This document shows positions 1 through 6,173 of a stretch of DNA of 6,176 bases, piece by piece. This DNA comes from an uncultured Muribaculaceae bacterium (GTDB lineage Bacteria > Bacteroidota > Bacteroidia > Bacteroidales > Muribaculaceae): contig CAJGDJ010000064.1 of NCBI GenBank assembly GCA_904502025.1, positions 1 to 6,176 of the forward strand, read 5' to 3'. Within the stretch, counting starts at the first letter, position 1; every line of letters begins with the position of its first letter. The translations under genes and the position numbers were made by a program. The notes beneath the pieces were generated by a model, which was given only the letters and a program-made list of their open reading frames with translations, was not told the DNA's origin and made no database searches.

Positions 1-27
1 AGCCTTTTATGCATTTAACAATATAGC

Positions 28-66
28 TGTCCCTCTTTTGCAAAAGGGGGACGAGGTGCTTGCACC
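28..66. repeat. Two adjacent palindromes in the non-coding left edge
   Basis: An inverted repeat is centred between 40 and 41: CTTTTG/CAAAAG in the core, extending outward through C-rich and G-rich arms to about 28 and 53 with two G-T wobbles. It is followed directly by GGTGC-TT-GCACC at 55-66. No convincing gene overlaps them. Compact GC-rich palindromes next to each other in an otherwise AT-rich intergenic stretch resemble a dispersed intergenic repeat unit, but no second copy is present in this window, so repeat-family membership is a guess. Confidence 0.45.
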
Positions 67-90
67 GGAGGGGGATAGATACTATTTTTG
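60..90 (+). promoter_or_regulatory. Possible plus-strand Bacteroidetes promoter
   Basis: TATTTTTG at 83-90 fits the -7 consensus TAnnTTTG and is followed by CA, as at the three gene promoters of this window. A TTG at 60-62 lies 20 bases upstream, at the spacing expected for the -33 element. Transcription would begin near 97, run straight into the hairpin at 95-172, and then be antisense to the lipoprotein gene. No open frame of its own is convincing. It could be a chance match in T-rich DNA. Confidence 0.3.
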
Positions 91-94
91 CATC

Positions 95-172
95 GCTAAA
101 AACAGCAATTCCCCTTTTCGGGCTGTTCCACTTGCCCTATGGGGGAATTGCGTTTTTGCTCTGATTTTTAGC
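95..172 (-). terminator. Hairpin terminator after the SUMF1 lipoprotein gene
   Basis: Arms 105-114 (GCAATTCCCC) and 142-151 are perfectly complementary. After a one-base bulge the pairing continues as AAAAAC (98-103) with GTTTTT (152-157). GGGC/GCCC (120-123, 134-137) can pair in the loop, and GCTAAAAA (95-102) can alternatively pair with TTTTTAGC (165-172). Read on the minus strand, the stem comes 28 bases after the stop codon at 200 and ends in a T run, as in an intrinsic terminator. The other strand also has a T run, so it may work in both directions. Confidence 0.6.
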
Positions 173-199
173 TTAAGTGAGTTTGGTTTCTTAATTAAA

Positions 200-1114
200 C
201 TAAGGACAAAGGGCGAGGCGGAAGCCGCCGTAGGAGTAGCGGATGTCGGGGTAGATGTATCTGCGATACGACACTCGGCAGTCATGCGCAAACTCGTAGC
301 AACCACCCCCGCGGAGCACGCGGTGAGAGCCTGAAGTTGGTCCGGTAGGATTAGTCTGTGATGACGATGAATAACTGCTATACCAATCGCTACACCATTC
401 ATATACGTTGCCACTCATATCATATATTCCTAATTCATTGGGTGATTTTGTCCCTACTTGGCCATAATTATTTGATGTATTATAAAAATACCATGCCACA
501 TCGTCTATAGTGTTGCTTCCCGAATATTTATATCCTTTGCTTTTATTTCCTCCGCGAGCGGCATATTCCCATTCGGCTTCGGTGGGCAAACGGAAGGTCT
601 TGCCGGTAATTTTGTTCAAGCGGGGGATAAAGATATTAACAATATCCTCCCAACTTACAGAATATGCAGGATAATAATCCCCCACTCCATAGCCTGATGA
701 GGGATTTGTGCCTAACCACACATCTGAGGCATACGCACTCATCGAAGAACCATCGGCTGCAGTGCCACTGTATTTCATCACATATTCCCACAATTGTTGG
801 GTTACCTCATATTTGCCGATATAAAAGTCGCTCAAGGTTACTTGGTGAACCGGAGATTCTCTAGAGTATGCGTCGGAATCATAATTTGAAGAAGAGCTAC
901 TACTTGATTGTGCTCCCATGGTGAAGGTGCCTCCCTCAACATAAACCATCTCGTCTTTTTCCAAAGCCTTAAAAATTCCATCTTTTATAAGACTTTCGTT
1001 TATAGAATTTTCTTTCCCTGAAGAAGGTTCATCCTCATCATCTTTACAAGATGTAAAATTTACACAAAGCATTAAGGTTAATAGCAAAAATCCAAAAAAC
1101 TTAAACTTTTTCAT
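200..1114 (-). CDS. Surface lipoprotein with SUMF1/FGE-type (C-type lectin fold) domain, probable DGR target
   Basis: A 304-residue predicted lipoprotein. The ATG at 1114 is preferred over the in-frame ATG at 1156 because it gives a compact signal peptide: MKKFK, a hydrophobic core to about residue 20, then lipobox FTSC with Cys23. KDDEDE right after Cys23 matches the Bacteroidetes lipoprotein export signal, so an outer-surface location is inferred. A Ser run (70-76) precedes a SUMF1/FGE-sulfatase domain: MVYVEGGTFTMG (56-67), YIGKYEVTQQLW (98-109), FRLPTEAEWEYAARGG (174-189), GIYDMSGNVYEW (229-240), RVLRGG (265-270) and GGFRLAL (296-302). The paired catalytic cysteines of true formylglycine-generating enzymes (C-x4-C after RxxxGGS) are not in place; Cys272 and Cys279 are spaced differently, so sulfatase activation is unlikely. 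Residues 271-296 look hypervariable, and their DNA is GC-rich unlike the rest of the gene. A ligand-binding role is inferred. Confidence 0.9.
   Translation of the reverse strand: MKKFKFFGFLLLTLMLCVNFTSCKDDEDEPSSGKENSINESLIKDGIFKALEKDEMVYVEGGTFTMGAQSSSSSSSNYDSDAYSRESPVHQVTLSDFYIGKYEVTQQLWEYVMKYSGTAADGSSMSAYASDVWLGTNPSSGYGVGDYYPAYSVSWEDIVNIFIPRLNKITGKTFRLPTEAEWEYAARGGNKSKGYKYSGSNTIDDVAWYFYNTSNNYGQVGTKSPNELGIYDMSGNVYEWCSDWYSSYSSSSQTNPTGPTSGSHRVLRGGGCYEFAHDCRVSYRRYIYPDIRYSYGGFRLALCP
203..330 (-). other. Candidate DGR variable region (3' end of the lipoprotein gene)
   Basis: The final ~130 bases are about 62% GC by hand count, against about 35% for 361-540 of the same gene. Codons for residues 286-296 all end in C. 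Seven of these (Tyr286, Ile287, Tyr288, Ile291, Tyr293, Ser294, Tyr295), plus Gly296, are NNC at places where related Bacteroidetes SUMF1 proteins carry Asn. That is the product expected if AAC codons of a template were mutated at their adenines. Between them, Pro289, Asp290, Arg292 and the GGFRL frame keep the family consensus. The block ends in a GC-rich stretch containing the inverted repeat GGCGG-AAG-CCGCC (217-229), in the position of an initiation-of-mutagenic-homing segment. The 5' boundary is approximate. No template repeat or reverse transcriptase is in the window. Confidence 0.6.
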
Positions 1115-1430
1115 AATTATAAATATGTGTGCCTCCTGTGTCCCCGAATTTGGCATTTTAATGTTAGCGTAAAAGGAAGACGTGAGACTTTGTCAGTTTA
1201 TTTATTCGAAGGCATCGCCAAACGCCCGACACGAAATAAACAGTCCACTCCCACGCCTTATCGATATATCTCGAACCCCTTGCCGGGGAGTGGATATACG
1301 ACAAGAGAGAGCAATTTCACTGCTTATCCTTCGTGTCAAATTTTGGCGAATTTTTCGAATAAGGATAAAGCTGAAACGCTTCCTACAATATGTCTCCTAT
1401 GGAGAGAACAACGCTCTGCCACCCATAAGA
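1115..1430 (-). promoter_or_regulatory. Long structured 5' leader of the lipoprotein gene
   Basis: If the promoter at 1437-1444 is the real one, the mRNA has a leader of about 315 bases, far longer than the ~20-40 bases predicted for the other two genes. It holds several inverted repeats: TCTCC/GGAGA (1393-1397, 1401-1405, loop of 3); TTATCCTT/AAGGATAA (1324-1331, 1361-1368), extended by GC/GC and TTTCA/TGAAA out to 1315 and 1376; and the perfect 9-bp pair 1244-1252/1286-1294, whose right arm overlaps a competing CCCC/GGGG hairpin (1276-1279, 1285-1288). Mutually exclusive pairing could allow switching. No known riboswitch class was recognised. A tiny ORF (ATG at 1426, stop ending at 1397) starts close to the predicted RNA 5' end. 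Confidence 0.45.
1132..1137 (-). promoter_or_regulatory. AGGAGG Shine-Dalgarno-like site before the lipoprotein
   Basis: A perfect AGGAGG on the minus strand lies 17 bases before the ATG at 1114, which is further than the usual 5-10. It falls downstream of the alternative ATG at 1156, so it supports initiation near 1114 rather than at 1156. Strong Shine-Dalgarno sites are uncommon in Bacteroidetes, and neither of the other two genes here has one. Confidence 0.4.
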
Positions 1431-1436
1431 TTGATG

Positions 1437-1467
1437 CAAAGATAGTGCAAGCTGAGTGCAAATGCAA
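1437..1467 (-). promoter_or_regulatory. Promoter of the SUMF1 lipoprotein gene
   Basis: On the minus strand TATCTTTG (1444 to 1437) followed by CA is a perfect match to the Bacteroidetes -7 element TAnnTTTG. A TTG at 1467-1465 sits 20 bases upstream as a plausible -33 element (consensus TTTG, here CTTG). The start of transcription would be near 1430. Confidence 0.6.
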
Positions 1468-1494
1468 GAAAAAACGAAGTTTTTAATTCTTGCA
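1463..1494. repeat. Hairpin overlapping the -33 region
   Basis: TGCAAGAA (1463-1470) is perfectly repeated in inverse at 1487-1494, and AAAAA/TTTTT (1470-1474, 1480-1484) pairs inside with a short CGAAG loop. On either strand it could act as a weak terminator. It also covers the -33 element of the lipoprotein promoter, so it could be an operator-like palindrome or shield the promoter from readthrough. The sequence does not decide between these. Confidence 0.4.
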
Positions 1495-1609
1495 CTGCTG
1501 AAGCTTAGCCTATCAAAGGCAACAATAGCAGAAGGAGAGTTTGGCTGATGTGCAAAAATGGAACGAGTAAAATTTAATGAAGATAAATCATTTGCCCTAC
1601 TGCTAAGTT

Positions 1610-1645
1610 GACTTTAGAATCCTTAAAGTCTTTAAGGTCCTTAAA
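1610..1645. repeat. Degenerate 9-bp tandem repeat, four units
   Basis: Four consecutive 9-base units start at 1610, 1619, 1628 and 1637. They share a core close to GTCYTTAAR: GACTTTAGA, ATCCTTAAA, GTCTTTAAG, GTCCTTAAA. Because the core is nearly self-complementary, neighbouring units also form inverted repeats, for example CCTTAAA/TTTAAGG at 1621-1627 and 1631-1637. It lies just past the protease terminator. Function is unknown. Confidence 0.6.
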
Positions 1646-1681
1646 ACAACGAAGTGCATCAAAACAAGTTTGACGCACTTC
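1644..1681 (-). terminator. Rho-independent terminator of the M16 protease gene
   Basis: GAAGTGC (1651-1657) pairs with GCACTTC (1675-1681). After one A-C mismatch the stem continues as TCAAA (1659-1663) with TTTGA (1669-1673), leaving a five-base loop. On the minus strand the hairpin begins 27 bases after the protease stop codon and is followed by GTTGTTTTAA, a T-rich tail. Confidence 0.75.
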
Positions 1682-1708
1682 CTTAGTTATTTTAGTATTT
1701 CTAAATTA

Positions 1709-4528
1709 TTATTCAGCGGGGTCGAGGATAACAACTCGGTAGTTACCTTGCTTGTTTAATTCTTTCATGAAGTTTTGAACATCGGCAACTGTGATAGAGT
1801 TAATGGTGGCGATAGCGTTATTGAATGTGTCAACACCATTGAATTGGAATCCAGCCAAGCCATTCAACCAGCTACCATTCTTTTCGAGAGCTTCAGTTTG
1901 GCTTTTTACCATAAATTCTTTCACTTTGTTAAACTCAACTTCGCTGATATTTGATTCCATATCAACAAATTCGTTCTTAATCATGCCAAGCACTTTTTCT
2001 TTCAATTCGGGCTTCATTGGAAATACCGATTGAATTGTAATAGGCTCAGTAGAGACGCGGCTCATGTTACCTTGTGCCCAGATTGAATATACGGCACCCT
2101 CTTTTTCACGAATTGTTTCAATGAGACGTGCACTGAGGATTTGACCTGCGATAGAAGCCAATTTTTGGTTCTTATCGGTATAAGGAGCATCGCCAAAAGC
2201 TACGATGCCGGCGTAGGTTTGAGGAGTTTGCATTTTATATGTAAACTCATCTGTTTTAGTGCCTTTACCAACACCAAGAGCCATATCAACTTTGACTGCT
2301 TTAGTAGCAGTTGTAGCATCGCCTGGGAGTGAAGCAATATATTGCTCTACAAGAGGTTTCAATGTATCCTTATCAACATTACCAACGAATACAAAAGTGT
2401 AATCGGCAGCATTTGCAGTCATTTGTTTTGCGATATCGAGGATTTGTTGACGATTTGTAGCTTTAACAACATCAACCGATAGAGAACGATAACGTGGGTT
2501 AGAATACAATGCAGTCATCAAGTTCTTTTGGAATTGATATTGAGGATCGGCTTCTTGATTTTGAAGATAACCTGCATACATATTTTGCATTGCAGCAAAT
2601 TCATCTTCGGTCAAGTTGATACCGGTAAACATCATATATGTGAGTTCCATCAAACTGCTCAAATCTTTTGGAGTTGTGTTACCCGAAATTTGACGAGTAA
2701 AATCACTGAATGATGGACTGAGTGAAACTTGCTTTCCGGCAAGATATTTTTGAAGGTCGGCATTTGTATATTCACCAAGACCATATTGAGAAAGAGCGAC
2801 AGGGAGGAAAATCAAATCGGTAGCTTTATCATCGCCAATCACACTTGTACCACCTTTAGCCACAGCAGTCATCAAAATTTCATCTTCTTTGAATTTAGTG
2901 GGTTTGATGATAACTTTAGCACCATTTGAGAGTGTCCATTCAGTAGCTCCCCATGTAGCATTTTGTGATTCGGCAACAACCTTACCTGCTTGAGGGAGAT
3001 TTGCGATAAGAGGTTCGCTCTTCACATTGTCAACGTAGGCTTCAATTGTTTCAGCATCTACTTTTGCAACTATTTCAGCGAGTTCGGCTTCAGTAGGCAT
3101 TACAAAACCGTCTTTTTCGGGAAGAAGAGCAAGAAGCACACGGTTATCGGCTTGAATATATTGTGGGAACACTTGATTTACAGCTTCAACAGGAATTTGA
3201 TTTACGAGCATATTCATCATTTGATATTCCCATTCGATACCCGGGATAGGCTCGTTGTCAGCAAAGTGACGCACATATTCACGAGCGTATGAACCTGATT
3301 CGCGACTTGCACGGTTTTTGTATGATTTTTCGAGACGAGAAATATATTCGCTACGTGCACGAGCATATTCGGTAGCAGTGAAACCACCACGTTGTGCACG
3401 AAGCACTTCGCGATATATTGCTTCTAAAACAGGCTTAATATCATTGGTCTTTGCAACACCGCTCACACTAAACGCATCTTTAGTTTTAGCCAGGAAGAAC
3501 TCTCCATCGCTTGCACCGGCAGCTGCAAAAGGTGCATCGGGTTTGCTTGACATATCATTAAGACGAGTGTCGAGCATAGAAACAATCATGTTGTTTATAT
3601 AATTCATCATCATATAACTCAAATCGCCTTTCATTGCATCGGGCATTACATCGCGTTTGAACATCAATTGAACAATTGCATTTTTTTGTTCTTTATCTTG
3701 ACCGATTGCATAGATTGTGCCTTTTGTATCTTCAACGGGATAATAAATGCGTTCTTTAGCATTGGCAGGCATTTCAATATGAGAGAACATCTCTTTGATT
3801 TTTACTTCAATGCGATCAACATCAATATCACCTACAACGATAATACCTTGTTGATCGGGACGATACCATGTGTGATAATAATCGCGAAGAGCCTTGTATG
3901 GGAAATTGTCGATAACTTCCATTGTTCCAATAGGAAGACGATAGCCATAACGGTTATTTGGATACATTTTAGGAAGAAGATTTTCAAGAATACGCATTTG
4001 TCCCACCATTGAGCGACGCCATTCTTGGTGAATCACTTCACGTTCTTTGTCGATTTCTGCATCTTCAAGAGAAAGATCGCAAGCCCAGTCGTGAAGAATC
4101 AAAAGACATGAGTCTTGAACAGCCTCATTTGCAGTTGGAACATTGGAAATGTTGTAAACAGTTTCATCAACCGAAGTATAAGCATTTAGGTTTTGACCAA
4201 ATTTCACGCCTTTAGTTTCCAACCAGCTTACCACTTGGTTGCCGGGGAAATTTTTTGTTCCGTTGAAACACATGTGTTCAAGGAAGTGAGCAAGACCGCG
4301 TTGGTTATCTTCTTCATTGATAGAGCCCACTTTTTGAGCAATAAAAAACTCAGCTTGACCCTTTGGATATTCGTTGTGACGAATGTAATAGGTCAATCCA
4401 TTAGGAAGTTTACCTATACGCACTGTTGTGTCAACAGGGATAGGTGGCATTTGTTGTGCCACAGCCATTGCAGGAAACATAAGCACTCCTGCCAATAGCA
4501 TTAACAATGATTTTGCTAATTTTTTCAT
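1709..4528 (-). CDS. Secreted PqqL-like M16 family zinc metallopeptidase
   Basis: A 939-residue insulinase/pitrilysin-superfamily protease with the full two-half M16 architecture in one chain. Residues 1-25 form a Sec signal peptide (MKKLAKS, hydrophobic core, AVA-Q cleavage site), so it acts in the periplasm or outside the cell. The N-terminal half carries the inverted zinc motif HFLEH (His81, Glu84, His85) with Glu162 in DKEREVI as third ligand, then a second lobe from GIIVVGDID (about 228-236). The C-terminal half begins near WTLSNGAKVIIKP (531-543), has FVFVGNVDKDTLKPLV (712-727), and ends with REKEGAVY, whose Arg807 and Tyr814 occupy the substrate-contact positions known in M16 enzymes. 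Length and motif order resemble E. coli PqqL (about 931 residues). All key residues are present, so an active peptidase is expected; its substrate cannot be told. It has its own promoter and terminator. Confidence 0.93.
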   Translation of the reverse strand: MKKLAKSLLMLLAGVLMFPAMAVAQQMPPIPVDTTVRIGKLPNGLTYYIRHNEYPKGQAEFFIAQKVGSINEEDNQRGLAHFLEHMCFNGTKNFPGNQVVSWLETKGVKFGQNLNAYTSVDETVYNISNVPTANEAVQDSCLLILHDWACDLSLEDAEIDKEREVIHQEWRRSMVGQMRILENLLPKMYPNNRYGYRLPIGTMEVIDNFPYKALRDYYHTWYRPDQQGIIVVGDIDVDRIEVKIKEMFSHIEMPANAKERIYYPVEDTKGTIYAIGQDKEQKNAIVQLMFKRDVMPDAMKGDLSYMMMNYINNMIVSMLDTRLNDMSSKPDAPFAAAGASDGEFFLAKTKDAFSVSGVAKTNDIKPVLEAIYREVLRAQRGGFTATEYARARSEYISRLEKSYKNRASRESGSYAREYVRHFADNEPIPGIEWEYQMMNMLVNQIPVEAVNQVFPQYIQADNRVLLALLPEKDGFVMPTEAELAEIVAKVDAETIEAYVDNVKSEPLIANLPQAGKVVAESQNATWGATEWTLSNGAKVIIKPTKFKEDEILMTAVAKGGTSVIGDDKATDLIFLPVALSQYGLGEYTNADLQKYLAGKQVSLSPSFSDFTRQISGNTTPKDLSSLMELTYMMFTGINLTEDEFAAMQNMYAGYLQNQEADPQYQFQKNLMTALYSNPRYRSLSVDVVKATNRQQILDIAKQMTANAADYTFVFVGNVDKDTLKPLVEQYIASLPGDATTATKAVKVDMALGVGKGTKTDEFTYKMQTPQTYAGIVAFGDAPYTDKNQKLASIAGQILSARLIETIREKEGAVYSIWAQGNMSRVSTEPITIQSVFPMKPELKEKVLGMIKNEFVDMESNISEVEFNKVKEFMVKSQTEALEKNGSWLNGLAGFQFNGVDTFNNAIATINSITVADVQNFMKELNKQGNYRVVILDPAE

Positions 4529-4571
4529 TTTTGATATAATTAATAATGTATAATTTTCACATTTAAGAATG

Positions 4572-4579
4572 CAAATCTA
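4572..4579 (-). promoter_or_regulatory. -7 element of the M16 protease promoter
   Basis: TAGATTTG (4579 to 4572, minus) followed by CA fits TAnnTTTG and predicts a start near 4565, giving a leader of about 37 bases. No good TTTG sits at the right distance: the nearest are ATTG with a 14-base gap and TTTG with a 31-base gap. The -33 element is therefore weak or absent. The 137 bases between antiporter and protease contain no clear terminator hairpin, so some readthrough from the antiporter gene is possible. Confidence 0.5.
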
Positions 4580-4665
4580 CATAAAATAAGTTACAATAAC
4601 ACATATATTACAAACTTTCACACACTATTAGACGATTTTCGCACCAAAAAGTTACATATCGAACG

Positions 4666-5988
4666 TTAAATTTCACTCTTTTTTACATTTTTCCGAGTAA
4701 AAACTATAGATAACACCACCATCACACACAATGCCCATGGATAATAGAGATATTGAAATGGTTCGGCAGGTGCAATTCCGGCAAGCTGAGTCGCCAACAA
4801 TGTTTGTGCCCCGTATGGTATAAGACATTGCGTGATGCAAGAACATGTATCGAGCAAACTTGCTGTTTTGCGTGGCGAGATTCCAAATTGTGAGGCGATT
4901 TGTTTTGACAATGAACCTACTGTTATAATTGCCACAGTGTTATTGGCAGTACACATATTCACAAGCGACACGAGTAGAGCAATACAAGCCTGTCCACCTC
5001 GCGTGCCCTTGATTCCTCCCGATAAGCACTGCAACAAATAATTTATCCCACCGGAAGCCTTTATCAGCCCCAACATTCCGGCAGCCAACAAAGTGATAAT
5101 AATGAGATTTCCCATTGAGTCAATGCCTTGTCCCATAAAGCCAAAGAGATCAAACAATGCATATCCTTTTATTAGGGCTATCAGCAATGCCGACATGATA
5201 CCCAGAGCCAACACGACCGTTACATTTATCCCTATTACAGCCGTAATGATAATAATTAGATAAGGCAAAATCAATACCGGATTTATATCTTGCGTCACTG
5301 CGACATTCTCCACACGAGTGCCAATAATCACATATACTATAAGAGTGGCAATCGCCGCAGGGAGTGCAATCCACAAATTTGCCTTAAATTTTTCGTTCAT
5401 CTGGCATCCTTGTGTGCGAGTGGCAGCAATCGTTGTGTCGGAAATAAACGAAAGGTTATCACCAAAAAATGCACCACCAAGCACCACTGCCACAAAAAAC
5501 GGTACATCTCCCCCACTCGTCTGTGCTAGTTCCACTGCAAGCGGAGTGAGAGCAACTACAGTTCCCACCGACGTACCTATCGACACCGATATAAAACATG
5601 CCGCTAAAAATACTCCCGGCACAACAAATTCGGGAGGAAGATATTTCAACGTAAGATTAACTGTGGCATCAACAGCACCTATTTTCTGAGCAAGCATAGC
5701 AAATGCTCCGGCAAGAACAAATATCCACACCATATAAAGCACATTTGAGCCTCCGGCTTCTTTTGAAAAAATCTCAATCCGTTGCGACAACGATTTTCCT
5801 CTAAAAATCATCACAGCCCACATAGATGCAATAACAAGAGCTACTGCGATAGGCATTTTATAAAAATCGCCCATCACAATCGACACCACAAGGTAAAAAA
5901 ACAAAAACACCAATATGGGAGAAATTGCCAATAGCCCTTTCCCATGCGACACGTGCTTATGTAACGGAGAAGAATCAACCTCTTTCAT
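4666..5988 (-). CDS. NhaC-family Na+/H+ antiporter
   Basis: A 440-residue inner-membrane transporter built almost wholly of hydrophobic helices, first at about 18-40 and 45-63, the last at about 414-430, with a short polar N-terminus and a Lys-rich C-terminus. The signature GDNLSFISDT (176-185) matches the conserved GDNLSPLSDT-type motif of the NhaC family. Asp177, Asn178, Ser183 and Asp184 are likely in the ion path. A second polar intramembrane segment, TANNTVAI (347-354), and DTCSCITQCLIPYGAQ (380-395) fit the family's inverted-repeat core. The family exchanges protons for sodium; some members couple to organic acids (malate/lactate), so the exact substrate is uncertain. Length is typical (about 430-490). 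It starts about 20 bases below its predicted transcription start, without a Shine-Dalgarno site. No break or frameshift is seen. Confidence 0.9.
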   Translation of the reverse strand: MKEVDSSPLHKHVSHGKGLLAISPILVFLFFYLVVSIVMGDFYKMPIAVALVIASMWAVMIFRGKSLSQRIEIFSKEAGGSNVLYMVWIFVLAGAFAMLAQKIGAVDATVNLTLKYLPPEFVVPGVFLAACFISVSIGTSVGTVVALTPLAVELAQTSGGDVPFFVAVVLGGAFFGDNLSFISDTTIAATRTQGCQMNEKFKANLWIALPAAIATLIVYVIIGTRVENVAVTQDINPVLILPYLIIIITAVIGINVTVVLALGIMSALLIALIKGYALFDLFGFMGQGIDSMGNLIIITLLAAGMLGLIKASGGINYLLQCLSGGIKGTRGGQACIALLVSLVNMCTANNTVAIITVGSLSKQIASQFGISPRKTASLLDTCSCITQCLIPYGAQTLLATQLAGIAPAEPFQYLYYPWALCVMVVLSIVFTRKNVKKSEI

Positions 5989-6013
5989 AAAATTTAGCCA
6001 AAATACATTTCTG

Positions 6014-6048
6014 CAAAGTTAGGCATAAATTCATAATGTACATTCAAA
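6014..6048 (-). promoter_or_regulatory. Promoter of the NhaC-family antiporter gene
   Basis: TAACTTTG (6021 to 6014, minus) followed by CA is a perfect TAnnTTTG -7 element. TTTG at 6048-6045 may serve as -33, although the 23-base gap is longer than the usual 19-21. Transcription would start near 6007, leaving a very short leader of about 20 bases before the ATG at 5988. Confidence 0.55.
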
Positions 6049-6084
6049 ATCGAAGTGCAAAATTTGCGGTAAAAAAATAATAAT

Positions 6085-6126
6085 ATGAAAAACACCGCAG
6101 GTTTGCCAAACGGCTGGGGCGCGTAG
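6085..6126 (+). CDS. Possible 13-codon leader ORF (speculative)
   Basis: The ORF reads MKNTAGLPNGWGA and stops at a TAG inside the loop of the hairpin at 6115-6131. It follows an A/T-rich stretch but has no Shine-Dalgarno site. Its position ahead of a stable hairpin, with a ribosome-binding-like site 40 bases further on, is compatible with a regulatory leader peptide. An ORF this short is easily found by chance, and its codons show no run of one amino acid as in classical attenuators. Confidence 0.2.
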   Translation: MKNTAGLPNGWGA

Positions 6127-6131
6127 CCCCA
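6101..6131 (+). promoter_or_regulatory. GC-rich hairpins in the leader of a possible divergent gene
   Basis: GTTTG-C-CAAAC (6101-6111) is a tight palindrome, followed at once by TGGGGC (6115-6120) paired with GCCCCA (6126-6131) around a five-base loop GCGTA. This GC-rich block stands out from the AT-rich flanks. No T run follows, so it is not a typical intrinsic terminator. It more likely is a leader structure or a piece of a dispersed repeat. Confidence 0.4.
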
Positions 6132-6167
6132 AAGAGTGAATTTGTAGAGAAACAAGCAATACAAAAA

Positions 6168-6173
6168 AAGGAG
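6168..6173 (+). promoter_or_regulatory. Ribosome-binding-like AAGGAG at the right edge
   Basis: AAGGAG at the end of an A-rich tract, only three bases before the window ends, would suit a plus-strand gene starting just outside and transcribed away from the antiporter. No start codon is visible, so this is a pointer and not a gene call. Confidence 0.35.

Larger units (their letters stand above)
1495..1708. other. Intergenic region between protease and lipoprotein promoter
   Basis: Together with the hairpin at 1463-1494, this gives about 260 bases between the protease stop and the lipoprotein promoter. It contains the 9-bp repeat array at 1610-1645 and the terminator at 1651-1681. From 1495 to 1609 I see only a small GCCT/AGGC inverted repeat near 1510-1524 and very short ORFs, one of 17 codons at 1558-1611 (plus). 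None has convincing support as a gene. Confidence 0.5.

Noticed and set aside
1..14. Possible minus-strand gene start (ATG at 14 to 12)
   Set aside because: Only four codons are visible before the window edge, with nothing to support a gene.
38..334. Plus-strand 98-codon ORF starting with TTG, and the 110-codon minus ORF at 82-414
   Set aside because: Both overlap the lipoprotein 3' end in other frames, run through the hairpins and show no domain. They are shadows favoured by the GC-rich block.
1115..1156. Upstream ATG at 1156 as start of the lipoprotein
   Set aside because: It would put 14 extra residues, including acidic and polar ones, before a signal peptide that is complete from 1114, and the AGGAGG lies downstream of it.
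1558..1611. 17-codon plus-strand ORF (MERVKFNEDKSFALLLS)
   Set aside because: No good ribosome-binding site or promoter, and too short to separate from chance without conservation data.
5150..5689. ORFs of 74, 79 and 123 codons overlapping the antiporter gene
   Set aside because: They lie inside a well-supported transporter gene in other frames and have no family resemblance.
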